NCBI GenBank assembly: GCA_951799425.1
Contig: OX637394.1
Location: 52,517,142-52,581,141 of the forward strand
DNA from: Ilex aquifolium
Lineage: Eukaryota > Streptophyta > Magnoliopsida > Aquifoliales > Aquifoliaceae
Length of the DNA: 64,000 nucleotides
Reading direction: 5' to 3'
Shown: positions 36,735 through 49,499 of the stretch, piece by piece
Layout: each line of letters starts with the position of its first letter
Position numbering within the stretch: position 1 is the stretch's first letter
Made by a program: the position numbers and the translations under genes
The notes under the pieces: generated by a model
The model's database searches: none
What the model saw: the letters and a program-made list of their open reading frames with translations, nothing else
What the model was told of the DNA's origin: nothing

Positions 36735-39700
36735 TTAAAATGAAATAGTATATCCGACATAACTTTTTCTCCCGAAATCGGATTGAGCTAACTCTTGCGG
36801 CATTGTAAAGAGAACTTGAAACCCTAACCAATATATTGCGATCAAAATTGGTAATTCATCTTCTAGCAAGATCGAAATGGTGATGGAAGTTTGGTATAGT
36901 TGGCCATTCCCCTCCACAAGGAAAAATAAGTAATTTCCCATTCTTTAGTATTTCTGACATAACTTTTTACTCCGGTCTCTGATTAAGATGATTCTTGCGG
37001 CATTGTAAAGAATTGTTGAATCCCTAACCACTTTATTCACATCAATAGTCATGAAAAATCCTCTAGCATGGGCTATATTGTAATGGAATTTGGTGTAATA
37101 AGTTGTCCTCCTTTAAAATGAAATAGTATATCCGACATAACTTTTTCTCCCGAAATCGGATTGAGCTAACTCTTGCGGCATTGTAAAGAGAACTTGAAAC
37201 CTTAACCAATATATTGCGATCAAAATTGGTGATTCATCTTCTAGCAAGGTCGAAATGGTGATGGAAGTTTGGTATAGTTGGCCATTCCCCTCCACAAGGA
37301 AAAATAAGTAATTTCCCATTCTTTAGTATTTCTGACATAACTTTTTACTCCGGTCTCTGATTAAGAAGATTCTTGTGGCATTGTACAGAATTCTTGAATC
37401 CCTAACCACTTTATTCACATCAATAGTCATGAAAAATCCTCTAGCATGGGCTATATTGTAACGCAATTTTGGTGTAGTAAGTAGTCATCCTTTAAAATGA
37501 AATAGTATATCCGACATAACTTTTTCTCCCGAAATCGGATTGAGCTAACTCTTGCGGCATTGTAAAGAGAACTTGAAACCCTAACCAATATATTGCGATC
37601 AAAATTGGTGATTCATCTTCTAGCAAGGTCGAAATGCTGATGGAAGTTTGGTATAGTTGGCCATTCCCCTCCACAAGGAAAAATAAGTAATTTCCCATTC
37701 TTTAGTATTTCTGACATAACTTTTTACTCCGGTCTCTGATTAAGATGATTCTTGCGGCATTGTAAAGAATTCTTGAATCCCTAACCAATTTATTCACATC
37801 AATAGTCATGAAAAATCCCCTAGCATGGGCTATATTGTAACGCAATTTTGGTGTAATAAGTAGTCCTCCTTTAAAATGAAATAGTATATCCGACATAACT
37901 TTTTCTCCCGAAATCGGATTGAGCTAACTCTTGCGGCATTGTAAAGAGAACTTGAAACCCTAACCAATATATTGCGATCAAAATTGGTGATTCATCTTCT
38001 ACCATGGTCGAAATGGTGATGGAAGTTTGGAATAGTTGGTCATTCCCCTCCACAAGGAAAAATAAGTAATTTCCCATTCTTTAGTATTTCTGACATAACT
38101 TTTTACTCCGGTCTCTGATTAAGATGATTCTTGCGGCATTGTAAAGAATTCTTGAATCCCTAACCACTTTATTCACATCAATAGTCATGAAAAATCCTCT
38201 AGCATGGGCTATATTGTAACGCAAGTTTGGTGTAATAAGTAGTAGTCATCCTTTAAAATGAAATAGTATATCCGACATAACTTTTTCTCCCGACATCGGA
38301 TTGAGCTAACTCTTGCGGCATTGTAAAGAGAACTTGAAACCCTAACCAATATTTTGCGATCAAAATTGGTGATTCATCTTCTAGCAAGGTCGAAATGGTG
38401 ATGGAAGTTTGGTATAGTTGGCCATTCCCCTCCACAAGGAAAAATAAGTAATTTCCCATTCTTTAGTATTTCTGACATAACTTTTTACTCCGGTCTCTGA
38501 TTAAGAAGATTCTTGTGGTATTGTACAGAATTCTTGAATCCCTAACCACTTTATTCACATCAATAGTCATGAAAAATCCTCTAGCATGGGCTATATTGTA
38601 ACGCAATTTTGGTGTAGTAAGTAGTCATCCTTTAAAATGAAATAGTATATCCGACATAACTTTTTCTCCCGAAATCGGATTGAGCTAACTCTTGCGGCAT
38701 TGTAAAGAGAACTTGAAACCCTAACCAATATATTGCGATCAAAATTGGTGATTCATCTTCTAGCAAGGTCGAAATGGTGATGGAAGTTTGGTATAGTTGG
38801 CCATTCCCCTCCACAAGGAAAAATAAGTAATTTCCCATTCTTTAGTATTTCTGACATAACTTTTTACTCCGGTCTCTGATTAAGATGATTCTTGCGGCAT
38901 TGTAAAGAATTCTTGAATCCCTAACCAATTTATTCACATCAATAGTCATGAAAAATCCCCTAGCATGGGCTATATTGTAACGCAATTTTGGTGTAATAAG
39001 TAGTCCTCCTTTAAAATGAAATAGTATATCCGACATAACTTTTTCTCCCGAAATCGGATTGAGCTAACTCTTGCGGCATTGTAAAGAGAACTTGAAACCC
39101 TAACCAATATATTGCGATCAAAATTGGTGATTCATCTTCTACCATGGTCGAAATGGTGATGAAAGTTTGGAATAGTTGGCCATTCCCCTCCACAAGGAAA
39201 AATAAGTAATTTCCCATTCTTTAGTATTTCTGACATAACTTTTTACTCCGGTCTCTGATTAAGATGATTCTTGCGGCATTGTAAAGAATTCTTGAATCCC
39301 TAACCACTTTATTCACATCAATAGTCATGAAAAATCCTCTAGCATGGGCTATATTGTAACGCAAGTTTGGTGTAATAAGTAGTAGTCATTCTTTAAAATG
39401 AAATAGTATATCCGACATAACTTTTTCTCCCGACATCGGATTGAGCTAACTCTTGCGGCATTGTAAAGAGAACTTGAAACCCTAACCAATATTTTGAGAT
39501 CAAAATTGGTGATTCATCTTCTAGCAAGGTCGAAATGGTGATGGAAGTTTTGTATAGTTGGCCATTCCCTTCCACAAGGAAAAATAAGTAATTTCCCATT
39601 CTTTAGTATTTCTGACATAACTTTTTACTCCGGTCTCTGATTAAGATGATTCTTGCGGCATTGTAAAGAATTCTTGAATCCCTAACCAATTTATTCACAT

Positions 39701-41290
39701 CAATAGTCATGAAAAATCCCCTAGCATGGGCTATATTGTAACGCAATTTTGGTGTAATAAGTAGTCCTCCTTTAAAATGAAATAGTATATCCGACATAAC
39801 TTTTTCTCCCGAAATCGGATTGAGCTAACTCTTGCGGCATTGTAAAGAGAACTTGAAACCCTAACCAATATATTGCGATCAAAATTGGTGATTCATCTTC
39901 TAGCAAGGTCGAAATGGTGATGGAAGTTTGGTATAGTTGGCCATTCCCCTCCACAAGGAAAAATAAGTAATTTTCCATTCTTTAGTATTTCTGACATAAC
40001 GTTTTACTCCGGTCTCTGATTAAGATGATTCTTGCGGCATTGTAAAGAATTCTTGAATCCCTAACCAATTTATTCACATCAATAGTCATGAAAAATCCCC
40101 TAGCATGGGCTATATTGTAACGCAATTTTGGTGTAATAAGTAGTCCTCCTTTAAAATGAAATAGTATATCCGACATAACTTTTTCTCCCGAAATCGGATT
40201 GAGCTAACACTTGCGGCATTGTAAAGAGAACTTGAAACCCTAACCAATATATTGCGATCAAAATTGGTGATTCATCTTCTACCATGGTCGAAATGGTGAT
40301 GAAAGTTTGGAATAGTTGGCCATTCCCCTCCACAAGGAAAAATAAGTAATTTCCCATTCTTTAGTATTTCTGACATAACTTTTTACTCCGGTCTCTGATT
40401 AAGATGATTCTTGCGGCATTGTAAAGAATTCTTGAATCCCTAACCACTTTATTCACATCAATAGTCATGAAAAATCCTCTAGCATGGGCTATATTGTAAC
40501 GCAAGTTTGGTGTAATAAGTAGTAGTCATCCTTTAAAATGAAATAGTATATCCGACATAACTTTTTCTCCCGACATCGGATTGAGCTAACTCTTGCGGCA
40601 TTGTAAAGAGAACTTGAAACCCTAACCAATATTTTGAGATCAAAATTGGTGATTCATCTTCTAGCAAGGTCGAAATGGTGATGGAAGTTTTGTATAGTTG
40701 GCCATTCCCCTCCACAAGGAAAAATAAGTAATTTCCCATTCTTTAGTATTTCTGACATAACTTTTTACTCCGGTCTCTGATTAAGATGATTCTTGCGGCA
40801 TTGTAATGAATTCTTGAATCCCTAACCAATTTATTCACATCAATAGTCATGAAAAATCCCCTAGCATGGGCTATATTGTAACGCAATTTTGGTGTAATAA
40901 GTAGTCCTCCTTTAAAATGAAATAGTATATCCCACATAACTTTTTCTCCCGAAATCGGATTGAGCTAACTCTTGCGGCATTGTAAAGAGAACTTGAAACC
41001 CTAACCAATATATTGCGATCAAAATTGGTGATTCATCTTCTAGCAAGGTCGAAATGGTGATGGAAGTTTGGTATAGTTGGCCATTCCCCTCCACAAGGAA
41101 AAATAAGTAATTTTCCATTCTTTAGTATTTCTGACATAACGTTTTACTCCGGTCTCTGATTAAGATGATTCTTGCGGCATTGTAAAGAATTCTTGAATCC
41201 CTAACCAATTTATTCACATCAATAGTCATGAAAAATCCCCTAGCATGGGCTATATTGTAACGCAATTTTGGTGTAATAAGTAGTCCTCCT
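36735..41290 (+). repeat. Divergent domain, part 1: 3-monomer HOR of 1140 bp, about three copies
   Basis: The 3-bp insertion followed by cgacatcgg recurs near 38238, 39378 and 40518, 1140 bp apart (3 x 379 + 3), each after a ccatgg monomer. Most monomers here have tttcccatt where the left domain has ttttccatt or tttctcatt. Extra variants are gcaagatcg (about 36866), ttgttgaat (37012), a 378-bp monomer with taatggaat (37081), gaaaccttaa (37197), gaagattcttgtgg (37365 and 38505) and gtacagaatt. The third copy has replaced one monomer with the ttttccatt/aacgtttt type (39772-40176). Confidence 0.82.
37075..37115 (+). repeat. 378-bp monomer haplotype, first of three
   Basis: The usual gtaacgcaagtttgg reads gtaatggaatttgg, one base shorter with several substitutions, followed by gttgtcc instead of gtagtcc. 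The same haplotype is near 46951 and 48088. It is always preceded by ttgttgaat, which removes the EcoRI site, and followed by gaaaccttaa, which removes the telo-box, so it is a single lineage. Confidence 0.85.
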
Positions 41291-44200
41291 TTAAAATGAA
41301 ATAGTATATCCGACATAACTTTTTCTCCCGAAATCGGATTGAGCTAACTCTTGTGGCATTGTAAAGAGAACTTGAAACCCTAACCAATATATTGCGATCA
41401 AAATTGGTAATTCATCTTCTAGCAAGATCGAAATGGTGATGGAAGTTTGGTATAGTTGGCCATTCCCCTCCACAAGGAAAAATAAGTAATTTCCCATTCT
41501 TTAGTATTTCTGACATAACTTTTTACTCCGGTCTCTGATTAAGATGATTCTTGTGGCATTGTACAGAATTCTTGAATCCCTAACCACTTTATTCACATCA
41601 ATAGTCATGAAAAATCCTCTAGCATGGGCTATATTGTAACGCAATTTTGGTGTAGTAAGTAGTCATCCTTTAAAATGAAATAGTGTATCCGACATAACTT
41701 TTTCTCCCGAAATCGGATTGAGCTAACTCTTGCGGCATTGTAAAGAGAACTTGAAACCCTAACCAATATATTGCGATCAAAATTGGTGATTCATCTTCTA
41801 GCAAGGTCGAAATGCTGATGGAAGTTTGGTATAGTTGGCCATTCCCCTCCACAAGGAAAAATAAGTAATTTCCCATTCTTTAGTATTTCTGACATAACTT
41901 TTTACTCCGGTCTCTGATTAAGATGATTCTTGCGGCATTGTAAAGAATTCTTGAATCCCTAACCAATTTATTCACATCAATAGTCATGAAAAATCCCCTA
42001 GCATGGGCTATATTGTAACGCAATTTTGGTGTAATAAGTAGTCCTCCTTTAAAATGAAATAGTATATCCGACATAACTTTTTCTCCCGAAATCGGATTGA
42101 GCTAACTCTTGCGGCATTGTAAAGAGAACTTGAAACCCTAACCAATATATTGCGATCAAAATTGGTGATTCATCTTCTACCATGGTCGAAATGGTGATGG
42201 AAGTTTGGAATAGTTGGCCATTCCCCTCCACAAGGAAAAATAAGTAATTTCCCATTCTTTAGTATTTCTGACATAACTTTTTACTCCGGTCTCTGATTAA
42301 GATGATTCTTGTGGCATTGTACAGAATTCTTGAATCCCTAACCACTTTATTCACATCAATAGTCATGAAAAATCCTCTAGCATGGGCTATATTGTAACGC
42401 AATTTTGGTGTAGTAAGTAGTCATCCTTTAAAATGAAATAGTATATCCGACATAACTTTTTCTCCCGAAATCGGATTGAGCTAACTCTTGCGGCATTGTA
42501 AAGAGAACTTGAAACCCTAACCAATATATTGCGATCAAAATTGGTGATTCATCTTCTAGCAAGGTCGAAATGCTGATGGAAGTTTGGTATAGTTGGCCAT
42601 TCCCCTCCACAAGGAAAAATAAGTAATTTCCCATTCTTTAGTATTTCTGACATAACTTTTTACTCCGGTCTCTGATTAAGATGATTCTTGCGGCATTGTA
42701 AAGAATTCTTGAATCCCTAACCAATTTATTCACATCAATAGTCATGAAAAATCCCCTAGCATGGGCTATATTGTAACGCAATTTTGGTGTAATAAGTAGT
42801 CCTCCTTTAAAATGAAATAGTATATCCGACATAACTTTTTCTCCCGAAATCGGATTGAGCTAACTCTTGCGGCATTGTAAAGAGAACTTGAAACCCTAAC
42901 CAATATATTGCGATCAAAATTGGTGATTCATCTTCTACCATGGTCGAAATGGTGATGGAAGTTTGGAATAGTTGGCCATTCCCCTCCACAAGGAAAAATA
43001 AGTAATTTCCCATTCTTTAGTATTTCTGACATAACTTTTTACTCCGGTCTCTGATTAAGATGATTCTTGCGGCATTGTAAAGAATTCTTGAATCCCTAAC
43101 CACTTTATTCACATCAATAGTCATGAAAAATCCTCTAGCATGGGCTATATTGTAACGCAAGTTTGGTGTAATAAGTAGTAGTCATCCTTTAAAATGAAAT
43201 AGTATATCCGACATAACTTTTTCTCCCGACATCGGATTGAGCTAACTCTTGCGGCATTGTAAAGAGAACTTGAAACCCTAACCAATATTTTGCGATCAAA
43301 ATTGGTGATTCATCTTCTAGCAAGGTCGAAATGGTGATGGAAGTTTGGTATAGTTGGCCATTCCCCTCCACAAGGAAAAATAAGTAATTTCCCATTCTTT
43401 AGTATTTCTGACATAACTTTTTACTCCGGTCTCTGATTAAGAAGATTCTTGTGGCATTGTACAGAATTCTTGAATCCCTAACCACTTTATTCACATCAAT
43501 AGTCATGAAAAATCCCCTAGCATGGGCTATATTGTAACGCAATTTTGGTGTAGTAAGTAGTCATCCTTTAAAATGAAATAGTATATCCGACATAACTTTT
43601 TCTCCCGAAATCGGATTGAGCTAACTCTTGCGGCATTGTAAAGAGAACTTGAAACCCTAACCAATATATTGCGATCAAAATTGGTGATTCATCTTCTAGC
43701 AAGGTCGAAATGCTGATGGAAGTTTGGTATAGTTGGCCATTCCCCTCCACAAGGAAAAATAAGTAATTTCCCATTCTTTAGTATTTCTGACATAACTTTT
43801 TACTCCGGTCTCTGATTAAGATGATTCTTGCGGCATTGTAAAGAATTCTTGAATCCCTAACCAATTTATTCACATCAATAGTCATGAAAAATCCCCTAGC
43901 ATGGGCTATATTGTAACGCAATTTTGGTGTAATAAGTAGTCCTCCTTTAAAATGAAATAGTATATCCGACATAACTTTTTCTCCCGAAATCGGATTGAGC
44001 TAACTCTTGCGGCATTGTAAAGAGAACTTGAAACCCTAACCAATATATTGCGATCAAAATTGGTGATTCATCTTCTAGCAAGGTCGAAATGCTGATGGAA
44101 GTTTGGTATAGTTGGCCATTCCCCTCCACAAGGAAAAATAAGTAATTTCCCATTCTTTAGTATTTCTGACATAACTTTTTACTCCGGTCTCTGATTAAGA

Positions 44201-46057
44201 TGATTCTTGCGGCATTGTAAAGAATTCTTGAATCCCTAACCAATTTATTCACATCAATAGTCATGAAAAATCCCCTAGCATGGGCTATATTGTAACGCAA
44301 TTTTGGTGTAATAAGTAGTCCTCCTTTAAAATGAAATAGTATATCCGACATAACTTTTTCTCCCGAAATCGGATTGAGCTAACTCTTGCGGCATTGTAAA
44401 GAGAACTTGAAACCCTAACCAATATATTGCGATCAAAATTGGTGATTCATCTTCTACCATGGTCGAAATGGTGATGGAAGTTTGGAATAGTTGGCCATTC
44501 CCCTCCACAAGGAAAAATAAGTAATTTCCCATTCTTTAGTATTTCTGACATAACTTTTTACTCCGGTCTCTGATTAAGATGATTCTTGCGGCATTGTAAA
44601 GAATTCTTGAATCCCTAACCACTTTATTCACATCAATAGTCATGAAAAATCCTCTAGCATGGGCTATATTGTAACGCAAGTTTGGTGTAATAAGTAGTAG
44701 TCATCCTTTAAAATGAAATAGTATATCCGACATAACTTTTTCTCCCGACATCGGATTGAGCTAACTCTTGCGGCATTGTAAAGAGAACTTGAAACCCTAA
44801 CCAATATTTTGCGATCAAAATTGGTGATTCATCTTCTAGCAAGGTCGAAATGGTGATGGAAGTTTGGTATAGTTGGCCATTCCCCTCCACAAGGAAAAAT
44901 AAGTAATTTCCCATTCTTTAGTATTTCTGACATAACTTTTTACTCCGGTCTCTGATTAAGAAGATTCTTGTGGCATTGTACAGAATTCTTGAATCCCTAA
45001 CCACTTTATTCACATCAATAGTCATGAAAAATCCTCTAGCATGGGCTATATTGTAACGCAATTTTGGTGTAGTAAGTAGTCATCCTTTAAAATGAAATAG
45101 TATATCCGACATAACTTTTTCTCCCGAAATCGGATTGAGCTAACTCTTGCGGCATTGTAAAGAGAACTTGAAACCCTAACCAATATATTGCGATCAAAAT
45201 TGGTGATTCATCTTCTAGCAAGGTCGAAATAGTGATGGAAGTTTGGTATAGTTGGCCATTCCCCTCCACAAGGAAAAATAAGTAATTTCCCATTCTTTAG
45301 TATTTCTGACATAACTTTTTACTCCGGTCTCTGATTAAGATGATTCTTGCGGCATTGTAAAGAATTCTTGAATCCCTAACCAATTTATTCACATCAATAG
45401 TCATGAAAAATCCCCTAGCATGGGCTATATTGTAACGCAATTTTGGTGTAATAAGTAGTCCTCCTTTAAAATGAAATAGTATATCCGACATAACTTTTTC
45501 TCCCGAAATCGGATTGAGCTAACTCTTGCGGCATTGTAAAGAGAACTTGAAACCCTAACCAATATATTGCGATCAAAATTGGTGATTCATCTTCTACCAT
45601 GGTCGAAATGGTGATGAAAGTTTGGAATAGTTGGCCATTCCCCTCCACAAGGAAAAATAAGTAATTTCCCATTCTTTAGTATTTCTGACATAACTTTTTA
45701 CTCCGGTCTCTGATTAAGATGATTCTTGCGGCATTGTAAAGAATTCTTGAATCCCTAACCACTTTATTCACATCAATAGTCATGAAAAATCCTCTAGCAT
45801 GGGCTATATTGTAACGCAAGTTTGGTGTAATAAGTAGTAGTCATTCTTTAAAATGAAATAGTATATCCGACATAACTTTTTCTCCCGACATCGGATTGAG
45901 CTAACTCTTGCGGCATTGTAAAGAGAACTTGAAACCCTAACCAATATTTTGAGATCAAAATTGGTGATTCATCTTCTAGCAAGGTCGAAATGGTGATGGA
46001 AGTTTTGTATAGTTGGCCATTCCCCTCCACAAGGAAAAATAAGTAATTTCCCATTCT
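41291..46057 (+). repeat. Divergent domain, part 2: interleaved dimer, 3-mer and 4-mer repeats
   Basis: The aatgctgatgg monomer (about 41813, 42570, 43710 and 44089) alternates with the ccatgg monomer. Spacings are 758 bp (dimer), 1140 bp (with the 3-bp insertion) and 379 bp (a direct monomer doubling at 43568-44325). The cgacatcgg monomers lie near 43229, 44748 and 45888, giving spacings of 1519 and 1140 bp. The segment 45.1-46.05 kb matches 38.6-39.6 kb at offset 6455, sharing gatgaaagttt (about 39159 and 45614) and gtcattcttt (about 39386 and 45841). Confidence 0.78.
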
Positions 46058-48880
46058 TTAGTATTTCTGACATAACTTTTTACTCCGGTCTCTGATTAAG
46101 ATGATTCTTGCGGCATTGTAATGAATTCTTGAATCCCTAACCAATTTATTCACATCAATAGTCATGAAAAATCCCCTAGCATGGGCTATATTGTAACGCA
46201 ATTTTGGTGTAATAAGTAGTCCTCCTTTAAAATGAAATAGTATATCCCACATAACTTTTTCTCCCGAAATCGGATTGAGCTAACTCTTGCGGCATTGTAA
46301 AGAGAACTTGAAACCCTAACCAATATATTGCGATCAAAATTGGTGATTCATCTTCTAGCAAGGTCGAAATGGTGATGGAAGTTTGGTATAGTTGGCCATT
46401 CCCCTCCACAAGGAAAAATAAGTAATTTTCCATTCTTTAGTATTTCTGACATAACGTTTTACTCCGGTCTCTGATTAAGATGATTCTTGCGGCATTGTAA
46501 AGAATTCTTGAATCCCTAACCAATTTATTCACATCAATAGTCATGAAAAATCCCCTAGCATGGGCTATATTGTAACGCAATTTTGGTGTAATAAGTAGTC
46601 CTCCTTTAAAATGAAATAGTATATCCGACATAACTTTTTCTCCCGAAATCGGATTGAGCTAACTCTTGCGGCATTGTAAAGAGAACTTGAAACCCTAACC
46701 AATATATTGCGATCAAAATTGGTAATTCATCTTCTAGCAAGGTCGAAATGGTGATGGAAGTTTGGTATAGTTGGCCATTCCCCTCCACAAGGAAAAATAA
46801 GTAATTTCCCATTCTTTAGTATTTCTGACATAACTTTTTACTCCGGTCTCTGATTAAGATGATTCTTGCGGCATTGTAAAGAATTGTTGAATCCCTAACC
46901 ACTTTATTCACATCAATAGTCATGAAAAATCCTCTAGCATGGGCTATATTGTAATGGAATTTGGTGTAATAAGTTGTCCTCCTTTAAAATGAAATAGTAT
47001 ATCCGACATAACTTTTTCTCCCGAAATCGGATTGAGCTAACTCTTGCGGCATTGTAAAGAGAACTTGAAACCTTAACCAATATATTGCGATCAAAATTGG
47101 TGATTCATCTTCTAGCAAGGTCGAAATGGTGATGGAAGTTTTGTATAGTTGGCCATTCCCCTCCACAAGGAAAAATAAGTAATTTCCCATTCTTTAGTAT
47201 TTCTGACATAACTTTTTACTCCGGTCTCTGATTAAGATGATTCTTGCGGCATTGTAATGAATTCTTGAATCCCTAACCAATTTATTCACATCAATAGTCA
47301 TGAAAAATCCCCTAGCATGGGCTATATTGTAACGCAATTTTGGTGTAATAAGTAGTCCTCCTTTAAAATGAAATAGTATATCCCACATAACTTTTTCTCC
47401 CGAAATCGGATTGAGCTAACTCTTGCGGCATTGTAAAGAGAACTTGAAACCCTAACCAATATATTGCGATCAAAATTGGTGATTCATCTTCTAGCAAGGT
47501 CGAAATGGTGATGGAAGTTTGGTATAGTTGGCCATTCCCCTCCACAAGGAAAAATAAGTAATTTTCCATTCTTTAGTATTTCTGACATAACGTTTTACTC
47601 CGGTCTCTGATTAAGATGATTCTTGCGGCATTGTAAAGAATTCTTGAATCCCTAACCAATTTATTCACATCAATAGTCATGAAAAATCCCCTAGCATGGG
47701 CTATATTGTAACGCAATTTTGGTGTAATAAGTAGTCCTCCTTTAAAATGAAATAGTATATCCGACATAACTTTTTCTCCCGAAATCGGATTGAGCTAACT
47801 CTTGCGGCATTGTAAAGAGAACTTGAAACCCTAACCAATATATTGCGATCAAAATTGGTAATTCATCTTCTAGCAAGATCGAAATGGTGATGGAAGTTTG
47901 GTATAGTTGGCCATTCCCCTCCACAAGGAAAAATAAGTAATTTCCCATTCTTTAGTATTTCTGACATAACTTTTTACTCCGGTCTCTGATTAAGATGATT
48001 CTTGCGGCATTGTAAAGAATTGTTGAATCCCTAACCACTTTATTCACATCAATAGTCATGAAAAATCCTCTAGCATGGGCTATATTGTAATGGAATTTGG
48101 TGTAATAAGTTGTCCTCCTTTAAAATGAAATAGTATATCCGACATAACTTTTTCTCCCGAAATCGGATTGAGCTAACTCTTGCGGCATTGTAAAGAGAAC
48201 TTGAAACCTTAACCAATATATTGCGATCAAAATTGGTGATTCATCTTCTAGCAAGGTCGAAATGGTGATGGAAGTTTGGTATAGTTGGCCATTCCCCTCC
48301 ACAAGGAAAAATAAGTAATTTCCCATTCTTTAGTATTTCTGACATAACTTTTTACTCCGGTCTCTGATTAAGATGATTCTTGCGGCATTGTAAAGAATTC
48401 TTGAATCCCTAACCACTTTATTCACATCAATAGTCATGAAAAATCCTCTAGCATGGGCTATATTGTAACGCAAGTTTGGTGTAATAAGTAGTAGTCATCC
48501 TTTAAAATGAAATAGTATATCCGACATAACTTTTTCTCCCGACATCGGATTGAGCTAACTCTTGCGGCATTGTAAAGAGAACTTGAAACCCTAACCAATA
48601 TTTTGAGATCAAAATTGGTGATTCATCTTCTAGCAAGGTCGAAATGGTGATGGAAGTTTTGTATAGTTGGCCATTCCCCTCCACAAGGAAAAATAAGTAA
48701 TTTCCCATTCTTTAGTATTTCTGACATAACTTTTTACTCCGGTCTCTGATTAAGATGATTCTTGCGGCATTGTAATGAATTCTTGAATCCCTAACCAATT
48801 TATTCACATCAATAGTCATGAAAAATCCCCTAGCATGGGCTATATTGTAACGCAATTTTGGTGTAATAAGTAGTCCTCCT
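46058..48880 (+). repeat. Divergent domain, part 3: 3-monomer HOR of 1136 bp, about 2.5 copies
   Basis: Three monomer types repeat at offset 1136 (3 x 379 - 1): tatcccacat (46252 and 47388), ggtaattcat (about 46720 and 47857) and the 378-bp taatggaat monomer (about 46951 and 48087). The block also matches 40.7-41.5 kb at offset 5315, sharing taatgaattc (about 40805 and 46120) and tatcccacat. A third tatcccacat monomer is at about 48900. Confidence 0.82.
46951..47220 (+). repeat. Chimeric monomer at a crossover junction
   Basis: The left part carries the 378-bp haplotype taatggaat (46951) and gaaaccttaa (about 47068), as in the monomers near 37.1 and 48.1 kb. The right part carries gttttgtatag (about 47138), then taatgaattc and tatcccacat, as in the monomers near 46.0 and 48.65 kb. 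The switch lies between about 47075 and 47138. Confidence 0.8.
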
Positions 48881-49499
48881 TTAAAATGAAATAGTATATC
48901 CCACATAACTTTTTCTCCCGAAATCGGATTGAGCTAACTCTTGCGGCATTGTAAAGAGAACTTGAAACCCTAACCAATATATTGCGATCAAAATTGGTGA
49001 TTCATCTTCTAGCAAGGTCGAAATGGTGATGGAAGTTTGGTATAGTTGGCCATTCCCCTCCACAAGGAAAAATAAGTAATTTCTCATTCTTTAGTATTTC
49101 TGACATAACGTTTTACTCCGGCCTCTGATTAAGATGATTCTTGCGGCATTGTAAAGAATTCTTGAATCCCTAACCAATTTATTCACATCAATAGTCATGA
49201 AAAATCCCCTAGCATGGGCTATATTGTAACGCAATTTTGGTGTAATAAGTAGTCCTCCTTTAAAATGAAATAGTATATCCGACATAACTTTTTCTCCCGA
49301 AATCGGATTGAGCTAACTCTTGCGGCATTGTAAAGAGAACTTGAAACCCTAACCAATATATTGCGATCAAAATTGGTGATTCATCTTCTAGCAAGGTCGA
49401 AATGGTGATGGAAGTTTGGTATAGTTGGCCATTCCCCTCCACAAGGAAAAATAAGTAATTTCTCATTCTTTAGTATTTCTGACATAACTTTTTACTCCG

